A DNA stretch of 64,000 nt from Brachyspira pilosicoli (GCF_036997485.1 NZ_JAWLPU010000002.1:62001-126000), one strand, 5' to 3'. Shown: positions 33,929-43,847, numbered from the stretch's first letter. Translations and numbers: made by a program. The notes: a model not told the origin generated them from the sequence alone.

Positions 33929-35350
33929 TTAGTGAAAAGGTCTAGCATAAACTTCGCTAGAAAATTCACTTTCTATATCTCCGCCTTCACCACCTATAGT
34001 TGTTACCCTAAAGTAGTAAAGCTTACCATATTCTAAATTATTAATAACATACTCAGTTTGATTGCCATTAACTATAATAGGATTATAATCATTATATATT
34101 CCAGATTTAGTGCCGTAATATATTTTATATCCGCTTACATTTTCATGACTTCCTTCCCAATTTAAAACTATAGAATTATTAGCAACAATAGCCTTCAAAT
34201 TAGTAGGTGCCTGAGGAGTTCTTCCTTCATGATAAACTATCTCAACCTTATTTAATAAAGGACTATATTCCATAGATGAATCACTTTCTAATAATGCTTT
34301 GACTTGAATATATTTTATCTTAGGACTCATTATAATATTATTGGTTGAATCTAAAAGTGTCCATTCTATATTGCTGTCTTCTTCAGAGAAATATTCATTA
34401 GAAGTTCTATAATAAACATATACTCCTGTAGCATTATTAGTTTTAGCTATGTAATTTATCTCGTCTATAAAAATATTATCATTATTAAATTGCATTACTT
34501 TGCTTAATACTTCTCCGTTTGGCAAATATTTTTCTAAATTAAAATCTCTTTTATAGTCAGGACTAAAATAAAAACCATCCATACCGCCTATAAAACCCTG
34601 ACCTAAATATATTGGTGCAACGCCAATATTACTTGTATCCAATACATACGGAGAACCCATTCTATCTCCTGTACTAGTTAAATAAATAACCTGATCTTCA
34701 AGCCCATCTATGTATTTTACTAACTTTCCTGTTTTAGAATCGAAACTAATGCTATGATGTCTCCATTCATTTTCTTTTAAATATTCCCCTTCAGATAAAG
34801 TAACATTAGTATATTTTCCATTATACATGAATAAATTATTAAACTGCCAAACTAAACGGCCGTCTATTATATTAGCTCTAATACCAGCATATTTGATAGT
34901 ATCACCATCTTTATATATAGATGTCTTAGATAATACTTTTGAATTCATTCTCATCTTATATGGATTTAAATAAAACTCTATTGTAAAACTATTTAATAAT
35001 AAATTATCAAAAAATGAATAACCTTTATTTTCTATCTTAACAAAAGATTTTATGTTTGGAAATAAAATTCCTATTCCCGCATTCGCTCCTTCCATAAACT
35101 TTATATCTTTACTATAAGTTATACCAGAATAATTTACTTTGTTCATTATATCTTTTGAAAACAGACTCGATATATTTTTATTATAAGATACACTTCCTGT
35201 ATTATTTAAACTAAAACTATTAGTTATATTATTAAGACTGCTAGAATATATATTGTTGGTATCTGCAAATATGTTATAGATGCTTTGAGCAGCATTAATA
35301 TTTAAAGCAAAACTTAGTGTAAAAGCCATAAAAATAGCTATATATCGCAT
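33929..35350 (-). CDS. Exported LamG-like and fibronectin type III protein
   Basis: 473 residues from the ATG at 35350 (an in-frame ATG at 35362 would add four). The signal peptide is residues 1-20 ('IAIFMAFTLSFALNINAAQS'). Residues about 85-260 resemble a LamG/concanavalin-A-like lectin fold: 'FTIEFYLNPYKMRMNSKVLS', 'ENEWRHHSISFDSKTGKLVK', 'YIDGLEDQVIYL'. Residues about 380-470 are a fibronectin type III domain: 'PQAPTNLKAIVANNSIVLNW', 'GYKIYYGTKSG', 'YVINNLEYGKLYYFRVTTIG'. This combination is found in surface and carbohydrate-binding proteins; the ligand is unknown. Glycoside hydrolase residues are not recognised. Confidence 0.8.
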   Translation of the reverse strand: MRYIAIFMAFTLSFALNINAAQSIYNIFADTNNIYSSSLNNITNSFSLNNTGSVSYNKNISSLFSKDIMNKVNYSGITYSKDIKFMEGANAGIGILFPNIKSFVKIENKGYSFFDNLLLNSFTIEFYLNPYKMRMNSKVLSKTSIYKDGDTIKYAGIRANIIDGRLVWQFNNLFMYNGKYTNVTLSEGEYLKENEWRHHSISFDSKTGKLVKYIDGLEDQVIYLTSTGDRMGSPYVLDTSNIGVAPIYLGQGFIGGMDGFYFSPDYKRDFNLEKYLPNGEVLSKVMQFNNDNIFIDEINYIAKTNNATGVYVYYRTSNEYFSEEDSNIEWTLLDSTNNIIMSPKIKYIQVKALLESDSSMEYSPLLNKVEIVYHEGRTPQAPTNLKAIVANNSIVLNWEGSHENVSGYKIYYGTKSGIYNDYNPIIVNGNQTEYVINNLEYGKLYYFRVTTIGGEGGDIESEFSSEVYARPFH

Positions 35351-35432
35351 ATTTAAACCCATATTAAAATATTACTATATAACTATTCGGATATAATTAA
35401 TTTTACATTATTAAAAAAATATGTTTTTTATG

Positions 35433-36116
35433 TTAAACATCTAATACAATTAAATGGCTGTCATCACTATCAAAATTATCGCACATATAGATTTTATGAT
35501 TATTTTTTTCTATAACTGTATTTACTTTTACTCTATTATGTCCTACAACCTGATTATAATCAAAACATCCATCTTCTTGCAAATCACCAATATCTGCCCA
35601 TAGTATGCCAGCAAACTTATTCATTCCTCCCCTTCTATAAGAGGCAATATTACAATCTTCTTTGCAATTTGAATAAACCATATTAATGTTTTTTGTTATA
35701 TCAGTAAAATCTTTAATATCATATTTTTTCTTTATATAGTTAATCCAACCATTTGTAATTCCAGCATGAGTAAATATATAATCTTTTAATACATAAACTA
35801 CATTAAATATATCTTTATTATCATTAAAAATTTTATTAAGTTCACAAGCATAACTTTTTCTATATCTGCTTGCTGTAGGATATCCAACTATATACTGAAA
35901 ATCATGATTTCCTATAAGAAGCTCAACTTTAGAATTATTATTTCTTTTAAACTCTATAACATCTTTTAAATTATCAAGAATCTCTTTATCTGTAAAACTA
36001 ACCCAGCTATCATCACTATAATCACCTAAAAAAACTATCTTATCAAAATTATTATCTTTTAATAAATCTTTCCAGCAAGACTTGCCATGTAAATCCCCAA
36101 TAGCAGCAACCTTCAT
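35433..36116 (-). CDS. Calcineurin-like metallophosphoesterase
   Basis: Two-metal phosphoesterase. From the ATG at 36116 the protein starts directly with the family's first motif, 'KVAAIGDLHGKSCW' (DxH), then 'VFLGDYSDD' (GDxxD), 'LLIGNHDFQY' (GNHD), and 'FTHAG' with a late 'VVGHNRVK' (GH). The longest frame reaches 36188, but its first 24 codons ('MLDFSLLCNYTL...') precede the domain and lie in the divergent promoter region, so the shorter 227-residue form is preferred. No ideal ribosome site is seen for it. Substrate is unknown; the size and motif order resemble ApaH/PrpE-type serine/threonine phosphatases. Confidence 0.8.
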   Translation of the reverse strand: MKVAAIGDLHGKSCWKDLLKDNNFDKIVFLGDYSDDSWVSFTDKEILDNLKDVIEFKRNNNSKVELLIGNHDFQYIVGYPTASRYRKSYACELNKIFNDNKDIFNVVYVLKDYIFTHAGITNGWINYIKKKYDIKDFTDITKNINMVYSNCKEDCNIASYRRGGMNKFAGILWADIGDLQEDGCFDYNQVVGHNRVKVNTVIEKNNHKIYMCDNFDSDDSHLIVLDV

Positions 36117-36219
36117 ATTATATCTGTTATCCCCCAAAAAATGAATAATATTTAAAGTATAATTACATAATAATGAAAAATCAAGCATATTTCCATATAA
36201 CCATTACATATATAATTTA

Positions 36220-36248
36220 TTGACAGAGTATAATAAAAGATTTATAAT
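36220..36248 (+). promoter_or_regulatory. Perfect consensus promoter
   Basis: TTGACA (36220-36225), exactly 17 bases, and TATAAT (36243-36248). The TTG that opens the longest downstream frame is the -35 box itself, so translation must begin later, at 36271, which follows AGGA (36261-36264) by six bases. The untranslated leader is about 15 bases. Confidence 0.85.
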
Positions 36249-36270
36249 CACTAATCAATTAGGAATGTTA

Positions 36271-37368
36271 ATGTATAAAATAAATATAAATAAAAATCTT
36301 ATAATAGCTATTGGTTTTATTCTAATAATTTCCATTATTTATATAGTGCCATTTGTTACAATAGATATTTATAAACTTACAAACAATTTATATAATTTGG
36401 AAATATTTTTTAACAGTGAATTTGTTTTGCTTTTAAAAATATTATTTTCTTTTTTGATACCGATTAGTTTTTTTATATTTAGCTTTTTATTCTCAATCAA
36501 TAAAATATGCTTAAAATCAATAATTATAACAGCAATAATAATATTTATAATATCAATTTATTTATATAATTTACCGTATGAACTATTAACAAAAATGAGT
36601 ATATCAAAAGAATATATAAGATTATTAATTCATATATTCTCAGCCAACATGCTTATTATTTTTGCATTGTCTCTTTCATATATTAAATATAATATAAAAC
36701 AAATATCTAATTTATATGATTTCTACACTATGATAGCTGAAATTATTATATGGGCTTTTTTATTATATTTTATATTATTTGCTATTTTTATATCAATATT
36801 TTCTTTAATGAAATTTAATAATAAACTAGACATAAAGAAACTAACTATATTTTTACTAAAAAACAATATGCTCAACTTAAAAATATTTTATAGTATATTT
36901 ATTATATTAAGCTCTTCTATAATATATTTTGCTTATTCACTATATAATAAAATGACAAACACCAAATTATCAATAACAATATCAAGAACTATAAGTATAT
37001 TTATATCAATAAGCTCTCTATCATTGATAATATTAAATTTCAAAAACAATGTATTATTATCTCATAAATTATTTTTTTATTTATATATTTTATTTTTAAT
37101 TTTATTTATAAAAATAATTTTCTTGTTTAGAGCAGATAAAAAATTAGATAAATATGAATATGTTTGTTATATAATATCAAATGCATTTATTATTCTATTT
37201 TCTTTATTTCTAATAATAAAAGATGCTTCTAACATGAAATTTTTTATAGTAATTATACTATTTAATGCAATATACAATATAATTTTATCTATAATAAAAA
37301 AAAGAGAGTTTCTACTTTATTACAATTTTATTTATATAATTTTATTTACTATTTTGTTATTTACTTGA
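36271..37368 (+). CDS. Polytopic membrane protein of unknown function
   Basis: 365 residues with about 10-11 hydrophobic segments, beginning 'MYKININKNLIIAIGFILII'. Composition is extreme (Ile, Leu, Phe, Asn, Lys), and base content is even more AT-rich than the neighbours. I recognise no family. Loops are short and no catalytic motif stands out. It has a consensus promoter of its own and ends 43 bases before a barrel gene, whose -35 box overlaps its stop codon. Confidence 0.7.
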   Translation: MYKININKNLIIAIGFILIISIIYIVPFVTIDIYKLTNNLYNLEIFFNSEFVLLLKILFSFLIPISFFIFSFLFSINKICLKSIIITAIIIFIISIYLYNLPYELLTKMSISKEYIRLLIHIFSANMLIIFALSLSYIKYNIKQISNLYDFYTMIAEIIIWAFLLYFILFAIFISIFSLMKFNNKLDIKKLTIFLLKNNMLNLKIFYSIFIILSSSIIYFAYSLYNKMTNTKLSITISRTISIFISISSLSLIILNFKNNVLLSHKLFFYLYILFLILFIKIIFLFRADKKLDKYEYVCYIISNAFIILFSLFLIIKDASNMKFFIVIILFNAIYNIILSIIKKREFLLYYNFIYIILFTILLFT

Positions 37369-37393
37369 CTTTTAAAATAGTTATATTAAACTA
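37365..37393 (+). promoter_or_regulatory. Possible promoter of the 37.4-kb barrel gene
   Basis: TTGACT (37365-37370) overlaps the stop of the preceding gene, and a weak -10 (TAAACT or AAACTA near 37387-37393) follows. An imperfect hairpin of AAATAGTT and AACTATTT lies over the spacer and -10. GGGAG precedes the ATG. Confidence 0.35.
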
Positions 37394-37411
37394 TTTAATT
37401 GGGAGAGAACA

Positions 37412-38101
37412 ATGAAAAAGGTATTTTTGTTTGTATTATTAATTAGTTCAATATTCTACTATAATCTTAGTGCTGTTAGTTTAAGCTTAGGATTCATAGC
37501 TCAATTTGGTATGAGCGGTGCTGTTGCTGATTCATCTTCGATGCTGCCGTCAAGTTTTAGAGATTTTGATATGGGTTATTCTTTTTTAGTTGGAATGAGA
37601 AATGATATAACTGACAATACAGCCATATCAATACTTGCAGATATTGGGTATTATCATGATTCTTATGCTTTAAAATATGATATAAATGGAAATAGAGCAA
37701 CTGAAAATTATCAATTTGATAGTTTTATGATAGGAGGAGTATTTAAGTTTCATTTCTTTTTTATGTCTTTATCTGGAGGCGGCGGAGTGAAAATTCCTAT
37801 TAGCGGTACTTATCGTTTAGAAAATAGTTCTTTAGAATATGCATATAATAGAAAATATTATCTTGATAGAGGCGATATAAGTGATATTTTTGAAAATGCT
37901 TTAATACCGTATGTGAAATTTTCTTTAGATTTCCATATATTAAATTATCTGCTTATAGGACTATATGTTAATTATGATTTCGCTTTAAATTTCAACAACA
38001 ATGGTTATTTAAGCGATATTAGAATTGCAAATAAGTCTATAAGTTCATTAGATATAGGATTACAATTTGGATATTTTTTCAATTTTATTGGAAACAGGTA
38101 G
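37412..38101 (+). CDS. Predicted outer-membrane beta-barrel protein
   Basis: 229 residues with a signal peptide ('VFLFVLLISSIFYYNLSA', cut near residue 21) and alternating aromatic/polar strands: 'GYSFLVGMRNDITDNTAISI', 'FMIGGVFKFHFFFMSLSGGG', 'LLIGLYVNYDFALNF', ending 'SLDIGLQFGYFFNFIGNR'. This fits a small eight- to ten-strand barrel of the OmpA/OmpW-like size. No named family is recognised. GGGAG precedes the ATG. psuG starts 11 bases after the stop, so cotranscription is likely despite unrelated function. Confidence 0.7.
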   Translation: MKKVFLFVLLISSIFYYNLSAVSLSLGFIAQFGMSGAVADSSSMLPSSFRDFDMGYSFLVGMRNDITDNTAISILADIGYYHDSYALKYDINGNRATENYQFDSFMIGGVFKFHFFFMSLSGGGGVKIPISGTYRLENSSLEYAYNRKYYLDRGDISDIFENALIPYVKFSLDFHILNYLLIGLYVNYDFALNFNNNGYLSDIRIANKSISSLDIGLQFGYFFNFIGNR

Positions 38102-38112
38102 GATATTAATAA

Positions 38113-39039
38113 ATGAATAAATTAGATAATTTTTTGGATATTAGTGAAGAGGTAAAAACTTCCTTAGATGAAAAAAAGGCAGTAGTTGCATTAGAAAGCA
38201 CAATAATATCGCATGGTATGCCTTATCCTGAAAACATAGAAAGTGCTTTAAATTGTGAAAAAATAATTAGAGAAAATAATGCTGTACCAGCTACTATTGC
38301 AATAATAAAAGGCAAAATAAAAATAGGTTTAAACAAAGATGAGCTTGAATATATGGGAAGCACCAAAGATATCATTAAGGCAAGCAGGAGAGATTTACCT
38401 GCAATACTTGCTTTAAAAAAAGATGGTGCTACAACCGTAACTACAACTATGATAGCTTCTTCTCTTGCCGGAATAAAAGTATTTGCCACAGGAGGAATTG
38501 GCGGAGTTCATAGATATGCACAGGATACTTTTGATATATCGGCAGATCTACAAGAACTTGCTAAGACAAATGTTGCTGTTGTATGTGCGGGTGCTAAATC
38601 AATATTAGATTTGGGACTTACTTTAGAATATCTTGAAACTTTTGGGGTACCTGTACTTGGTTATAAAACTTCTAAATTCCCTAATTTTTATACAAGAGAC
38701 AGCGGTTTTGATGTTGATTATAAAATAGACTCAATAGAAGATATAGCAAATATTCTTCACACAAAATGGTCTTTAGGTTTAGATGGTGGAGTTGTTGTAT
38801 GCAATCCTATACCTGAAGAATACGAAATGGATAAAAGCTATATAGACAAAGTAATAGAAAATACTGTAAAAGAAGCAAAAGATAAAAATATATCTGGTAA
38901 AAAAGTAACTCCTTTTATATTGGCTAAGCTTCATAGTGTAACAGAAAACAAGAGTCTTAAAGCTAATAAAGAGTTAGTTTATAATAATTGCCGTGTGGCT
39001 GCTAATATAGCTTATAATTATTCAAACTTACAAAAATAA
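38113..39039 (+). CDS. psuG: Pseudouridine-5'-phosphate glycosidase
   Basis: Splits pseudouridine 5'-phosphate into uracil and ribose 5-phosphate, reversibly, in pseudouridine salvage. 'VVALESTIISHGMPYPENIE' near residue 22, 'GATTVTTTMIASSLAGIKVF', 'ATGGIGGVHR', 'DISADLQELAKTNVAVVCAG', 'AKSILDLGLTLEYLETFGVP' and 'KVTPFILAKLHSVTENKSL' are family blocks, including the Mn-site Asp region and catalytic Lys. 308 residues is normal. The usual partner kinase PsuK is not adjacent. Confidence 0.95.
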   Translation: MNKLDNFLDISEEVKTSLDEKKAVVALESTIISHGMPYPENIESALNCEKIIRENNAVPATIAIIKGKIKIGLNKDELEYMGSTKDIIKASRRDLPAILALKKDGATTVTTTMIASSLAGIKVFATGGIGGVHRYAQDTFDISADLQELAKTNVAVVCAGAKSILDLGLTLEYLETFGVPVLGYKTSKFPNFYTRDSGFDVDYKIDSIEDIANILHTKWSLGLDGGVVVCNPIPEEYEMDKSYIDKVIENTVKEAKDKNISGKKVTPFILAKLHSVTENKSLKANKELVYNNCRVAANIAYNYSNLQK

Positions 39040-39065
39040 TAAATATATTTTCGGATTTTATTCAT

Positions 39066-41066
39066 ATGGAAAGTTTAAATATTAAAGATTTTCTAAATTT
39101 TACTTTTTTATCTAATATAGAACTTTCAAAAGATAGTAAAAATTTATTATTTATAAAAAGCAATCAAGATTATGAGAAAAACAACTATATCTCTGATGCT
39201 TTTATTTATAATATTGAAAAAAATAAAATATATAAACTCACTTCAGTAAAAGATGCTTCTCTTGTTTCTTGGCTTAATAATGATACAGTAATATTTAAAT
39301 CATCATTAAGAGATGAAGAATTAAAAATGAAAAAAGATGAAGAGTTTATTGACTATTCTTTGTTTTATTCTATAAATATTAATGGAGGAGAAGCAGAGAG
39401 TTTATTTAACATTGAGCTTGAAGTAGTAGATTTATACTCAATAGATGAAAACAATTTTTTAATAAAAGCAATTTATGATATTAATAGAGAGAAAAAAAGA
39501 AAAGAAGAAAATTATTTAGAATGGGCAAAAGAAGAAGTTGATTATGAAGTGTTTGATGAAATTCCATTTTGGTTTAATAATGTAGGAATTACAAATAAAA
39601 AAAGAGAGAGGCTTTATCATTACAATAAAAAAGAAAACAAATTAACTGCCATTACAGATGAATACAGCAATGTTAATTCTTTTAAATATAAAGATGGAAA
39701 AGTAATATGTATTATAAACTCTTTTAAAGACAAAGCTCCTACAACTTCGGAACTTCGCTTATATGATATAAATGACCTTGATAATATAAAAGAAAAAATT
39801 ATTATAGATTCTAATAAATATGCAATATACTTTGCTGATTTTATAATTGATAATGATAATAAAGAAAAAATTATCTCTGTTATGACAGACATGAAAAAAT
39901 ACGGACTTAATGAAAACAGCAGTTTCTATTTAATAGATGAAAATAATAATATTAATTTTATATATTATTATGATAATGGATTTGGAAATATGATAGGAAC
40001 AGACTGTTCTTTTGGAGGCGGCAACTATATTAAAGTTTATAAAAATCAAATATATTTTGTAGGAACGGAAAATGAAAATGCTCATATTAAATGCTTGGAT
40101 TTAAAAGGAAATATAAAAAATATCACTAATAAACAAGGAGCAGTTAATTACTTTGATGTTTCTGATGATAATATATATTTTATAGGTTTTAGAGATTTGA
40201 AACTTGAAGAAATATATTGTATTAATAAAGAAACAGAAAAACAATTAACTCATTTCAATGAAGATATTTTAAAAGATAAAAGTTTATCAATACCGGAGAA
40301 AGTTTCATTCAAGACTCCTAATAATTTTGAAATAGATGGCTGGGTATTAAAGCCAATAAATTATGATGAAAATAAAAAATATCCTGCAATACTTGATATA
40401 CATGGCGGGCCAAAAACAGATTATGGAGAAATATTTTTCAATGAAATGCAGGTTTGGGCTAATATGGGTTATTTTGTATTTTTCTGCAATCCTCGAGGAA
40501 GCGAAGGAAAAGGAAATGCATTTGCTGATATAAGAAAAATATACGGAACTATAGATTATGAAGACATGATGAAGTTTACGGATATCGTTCTTGATAAATA
40601 TACCAATATAGATAAAAATAAACTTGGAGTGACAGGCGGTTCTTACGGAGGGTTTATGGTTAATTGGGTAATCGGTCATACTGATAGGTTTAAATGTGCA
40701 GTTTCTCAGCGTTCTATATCAAACTGGATAGATGATTTCGGCACTACTGATATAGGTTATTATTTCAATCCTGATGAGTTAGGCGGAGATGTATGGAAGG
40801 GTTTTGATAAGTTATGGGAACAGTCTCCATTAAAATATGCTAATAATGCTAAGACTCCTACCCTATTTATACATAGCGAAGAAGATTATAGATGTTATCA
40901 AACTCAAGCCTTTCAAATGTTTACCGCTTTGAAATATTATGGTGTTGATTCAAGATTATGCTTATTTAAAGGCGAAAATCATGAACTTTCAAGAAGCGGA
41001 AAACCAAAACATAGACTTAGAAGGTTAAAAGAAATTACTGATTGGTTTGAAAAATATTTAAAGTAA
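39066..41066 (+). CDS. S9-family serine peptidase (prolyl oligopeptidase / acylaminoacyl peptidase type)
   Basis: 666 residues. The first 400 or so form a beta-propeller-like domain with no signal peptide, followed by an alpha/beta-hydrolase domain: 'KYPAILDIHGGPKTDYGE', the nucleophile in 'VTGGSYGGFMVNWVIGHTDR' (GGSYGG), an acid near 'LFIHSEEDYRC' and the His in 'FKGENHELSRSG'. These match S9C acylaminoacyl/oligopeptidases that trim short peptides in the cytoplasm. It begins 26 bases after psuG. Glu/Lys-rich stretches in the propeller are notable but within normal limits for this AT-rich genome. Confidence 0.9.
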   Translation: MESLNIKDFLNFTFLSNIELSKDSKNLLFIKSNQDYEKNNYISDAFIYNIEKNKIYKLTSVKDASLVSWLNNDTVIFKSSLRDEELKMKKDEEFIDYSLFYSININGGEAESLFNIELEVVDLYSIDENNFLIKAIYDINREKKRKEENYLEWAKEEVDYEVFDEIPFWFNNVGITNKKRERLYHYNKKENKLTAITDEYSNVNSFKYKDGKVICIINSFKDKAPTTSELRLYDINDLDNIKEKIIIDSNKYAIYFADFIIDNDNKEKIISVMTDMKKYGLNENSSFYLIDENNNINFIYYYDNGFGNMIGTDCSFGGGNYIKVYKNQIYFVGTENENAHIKCLDLKGNIKNITNKQGAVNYFDVSDDNIYFIGFRDLKLEEIYCINKETEKQLTHFNEDILKDKSLSIPEKVSFKTPNNFEIDGWVLKPINYDENKKYPAILDIHGGPKTDYGEIFFNEMQVWANMGYFVFFCNPRGSEGKGNAFADIRKIYGTIDYEDMMKFTDIVLDKYTNIDKNKLGVTGGSYGGFMVNWVIGHTDRFKCAVSQRSISNWIDDFGTTDIGYYFNPDELGGDVWKGFDKLWEQSPLKYANNAKTPTLFIHSEEDYRCYQTQAFQMFTALKYYGVDSRLCLFKGENHELSRSGKPKHRLRRLKEITDWFEKYLK

Positions 41067-41135
41067 ATTATATACTTGACAGATTTTTATTTTGATATAT
41101 ATTGTTTTATTAAATTGATTGGGAGATTAAAAACT

Positions 41136-41375
41136 ATGCCTACTTATGAATATAAATGCAAAAAATGCGGACATGAGTTTGAAGAGTTTCAGTCTATTAC
41201 TGCTGAACCTAAGGCTAAATGTCCTATATGTAAAGGAAGTGCTAAAAGAATAATTTCTTTAAACGCTGGAGTAATATTTAAAGGTTCTGGCTTTTATGTT
41301 AATGATTATAAAGGAAAAAATAGTACATCTTCATCTTCTTCAAGCAGTTCAAATAAACCTAAGACAAGCTGCTGA
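41136..41375 (+). CDS. FmdB-type zinc ribbon protein
   Basis: 79 residues. 'MPTYEYKCKKCGHEFEEFQS' then 'KCPICKGSAKRI' give a CxxC...CxxC zinc ribbon of the FmdB/CxxC_CxxC_SSSS family, and the Ser-rich tail 'SSSSSSSSNKPKTSC' is also typical. The start at 41136 follows GGGAG (41121-41125); a longer frame from 41076 is not supported. Family members have been proposed as regulators of amidase/formamidase genes, but function is uncertain. rlmN follows. Confidence 0.88.
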   Translation: MPTYEYKCKKCGHEFEEFQSITAEPKAKCPICKGSAKRIISLNAGVIFKGSGFYVNDYKGKNSTSSSSSSSSNKPKTSC

Positions 41376-41439
41376 GGAGTTTGATTAATAAGCTTATAGG
41401 TTATAAGCTATAAAAATATATAATAAAAAATTAAGTTGT

Positions 41440-42468
41440 ATGCCAAAAAAAATATCTATAATGAATGTATCAGAAGAGGATTTATCTAAATTCTGTATTG
41501 AAAATAATTTTCCTAAGTTTCATGCATCTCAAATACTAAATTGGATATATAAAAAATATGCTATCTCTTTTGATGAGATGAGTAATATTCCAAAAGATTT
41601 AAGAGCATTATTAGATGAAAATTATTTTATACATAATTCTAAAATAGAATCTATTACAGAAGATGAGTATGGTACAAGAAAATTACTTATATCATTATAT
41701 GATAAGAAAAAAATAGAATCTGTAATACTCGGCAAAAATGACAGAGTAACTTTTTGTTTATCATCGCAGGTTGGTTGCGGATATGGATGTGCATTCTGTG
41801 CTACTGGAAGCATGGGATTATCTCGAAATCTCACTGCTGATGAAATACTTGCTGAGTTTATATTAATGCGTGCTGTTACAAAAAAAGTTAATTCTATAGT
41901 TTTTATGGGTATGGGCGAACCTTTGGCTAATACAAAAAATTTATTTAAAGCAATAGATACTATTAACTCCTATAAGGGATTTAATTTAGGAATAAGACAT
42001 ATCACAATATCTACATCAGGAGAAGTTGCTGGGATAAAACAATTAATAGATAGAGATTTAGATTGCAGATTGGCAGTTTCCTTGCATTCACTTAAAAATG
42101 AAGTTCGTGATAAAATAATGCCTATAAATAAAAGATACCCTATAGAAAACCTTATAAATATACTTAAAAGATACAGTAAAAATGGTAAAAGAATGATTAC
42201 TTTTGAGTGGGTTTTAATAAAAGATGTTAATGATTCTGTTAATGATGCTTATAGATTAGTAAATTTAAAAAAAGAGTTTCCTTTTAAAGTAAACATTATA
42301 CCTATGAATCCAGTAGAGCATGCCCCAGAGCTTCAAAGACCAAATAAAGATATTATATTGAGATTTAAATCTATATTAAAAGATAATGGAATAGAAGTTG
42401 TTGAAAGATTCAAACAAGGTCAAGAAATTTTAGCAGGCTGCGGACAGCTTGCTATAAAAAATCAATAA
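41440..42468 (+). CDS. rlmN: 23S rRNA (adenine2503-C2)-methyltransferase / tRNA methyltransferase
   Basis: Radical-SAM enzyme that methylates C2 of A2503 in 23S rRNA and of A37 in some tRNAs. 'SSQVGCGYGCAFCATGSMGL' holds the Cx3Cx2C cluster motif near residue 112, 'VFMGMGEPLAN' the SAM-binding GEP region, and the C-terminal 'EILAGCGQL' the Cys that forms the methylene intermediate. 342 residues is typical. Stop lies 16 bases from the convergent PHP gene. Confidence 0.95.
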   Translation: MPKKISIMNVSEEDLSKFCIENNFPKFHASQILNWIYKKYAISFDEMSNIPKDLRALLDENYFIHNSKIESITEDEYGTRKLLISLYDKKKIESVILGKNDRVTFCLSSQVGCGYGCAFCATGSMGLSRNLTADEILAEFILMRAVTKKVNSIVFMGMGEPLANTKNLFKAIDTINSYKGFNLGIRHITISTSGEVAGIKQLIDRDLDCRLAVSLHSLKNEVRDKIMPINKRYPIENLINILKRYSKNGKRMITFEWVLIKDVNDSVNDAYRLVNLKKEFPFKVNIIPMNPVEHAPELQRPNKDIILRFKSILKDNGIEVVERFKQGQEILAGCGQLAIKNQ

Positions 42469-42484
42469 TATTATAAAATAATAC

Positions 42485-43198
42485 TTAATTTCTATTTCTA
42501 TTATTTAGATAATTCATTAGCCTGTCAAAATCAGCATTTAGAACTAAATCTTCTGGGAAATTAATAGCTTCAAGCATGTTCAAAGCCGCTTCATGATTAC
42601 CTACATTGTACTTTGAATGAGAATCTGAAGTCACTACAATATTTAAATTATATTTTTTACACAATAATGCCACTTCTCTGCAATTTTTATCGCTTCCTTT
42701 TCTTACTTTAAAAGAGGCAGAATTTATTTCTATCAGCTTATTGTATTCTTTACAAAGTTTAACTATCTTTTCCATATCAAATACAAATTTGGGATTACCC
42801 ACATGCCCAAGACAATCAATATAATTATTTTTAATTAAACCAATATATCCATTAGTATGTGATTCCATATTTGAAGGTGTAATACAATCTTCATGATAAG
42901 AAGCTATAACAAAATCCAAACATTCAAGCGTATTCTTTCTCAAATCAATATTTCCATCATAATCAATAATATTAGCTTCAGCTCCTTTAAGTACTCTAAT
43001 TCCGCGTACATATTCAGGTATATTATGCATAGAACCAAAATGTATGGGTTTAGCACCATCACTAGATTTAGGCCCATGATCTGTAATAGCAATAGCTAAA
43101 AAATCTCTTTCTTTGGCGGCATTTATAATTTCATCTACAGTACTAAAAGCATGCTGGCTTACTATTGTATGTGTATGCAAATCAGCTATTATTTTCAT
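42485..43198 (-). CDS. PHP-domain phosphoesterase (YcdX-like)
   Basis: 237 residues with the trinuclear-metal PHP fold: 'ADLHTHTIVSQHAFSTVDEI' at the start (HxH and third His), 'AITDHGPKSSDG', 'KGAEANIIDYDG' and 'VTSDSHSKYNVG'. YcdX-type enzymes hydrolyse phosphate esters; the physiological substrate is not established. It starts 13 bases after the stop of the cytidylate-kinase-like gene on the same strand and ends close to convergent rlmN. Confidence 0.85.
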   Translation of the reverse strand: MKIIADLHTHTIVSQHAFSTVDEIINAAKERDFLAIAITDHGPKSSDGAKPIHFGSMHNIPEYVRGIRVLKGAEANIIDYDGNIDLRKNTLECLDFVIASYHEDCITPSNMESHTNGYIGLIKNNYIDCLGHVGNPKFVFDMEKIVKLCKEYNKLIEINSASFKVRKGSDKNCREVALLCKKYNLNIVVTSDSHSKYNVGNHEAALNMLEAINFPEDLVLNADFDRLMNYLNNRNRN

Positions 43199-43211
43199 TT
43201 GTTGTAAATCC

Positions 43212-43826
43212 TTATATATTTTTAGCCATATCTACTATAATATCTTCTACTTTTTGAAGTCCTATATAATCGCTATTAAAACAAGCATGATAATTTCTTG
43301 CATCTCCCCATACTCTTCCAGTATAATAATTATAATGTTTAGCTCTTAATTTATCTCTATCTTTAAGGATTTTTTCTACACTGCTGCTATCTAATTTATA
43401 TTCATTAACTGCCCTATTTATTTTATTTTGCATATCTGAATGTATAAATACATTGATGCAATTTTCAAATTTTTCTAAAACATAATCAGCGCATCTTCCA
43501 ACTATTACGCAAGAATGTTTACTAGCAATCTCCTTAATAACGTTGCTCTGAGCAAAAAACATAGTATCTTGTAAAGATTCTCCATTACCAAATACCATAT
43601 TACCAGCATAAGAACCAGATATAGCAAAGTTAAAAAGAGAAGGCGAGGTTAATTTTTGTTCATTTTCTTTAATATAATCTTCTGAAAATCCTGTTTTATC
43701 AGAAGCCATTTCAATAATAGCCTTATCATAAAAAGCTATACCTAATTTTTTAGCAACATTTTCTCCTATATATCTTCCTCCGCTTCCAAACTCTCTGCTA
43801 ATAGTAATAACGATTTTTTTATCCAT
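43212..43826 (-). CDS. Cytidylate kinase-like family protein
   Basis: 204 residues of the P-loop cytidylate-kinase-like family (Cmk-like, distinct from Cmk itself). 'VITISREFGSGGRYIGENVA' is a P-loop variant (GSGGR instead of GxGKS), then 'YDKAIIEMASDKTGFSEDYI', 'CVIVGRCADYVLEKFENCIN' and 'GRVWGDARNYHACFNSDYIG'. The start at 43826 follows GGAGG by about seven bases; a longer frame to 43841 overlaps that site. Substrate is not known for this family. It is in a run of minus-strand genes with a flavodoxin upstream and PHP downstream. Confidence 0.82.
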   Translation of the reverse strand: MDKKIVITISREFGSGGRYIGENVAKKLGIAFYDKAIIEMASDKTGFSEDYIKENEQKLTSPSLFNFAISGSYAGNMVFGNGESLQDTMFFAQSNVIKEIASKHSCVIVGRCADYVLEKFENCINVFIHSDMQNKINRAVNEYKLDSSSVEKILKDRDKLRAKHYNYYTGRVWGDARNYHACFNSDYIGLQKVEDIIVDMAKNI

Positions 43827-43847
43827 AAAGATTTCCTCCAATAATTT

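Noticed and set aside
36220-36270. Longer N-terminus for the 36.3-kb membrane protein
   Set aside because: The TTG that opens it is the -35 hexamer of a perfect consensus promoter, so these bases are not in the transcript.
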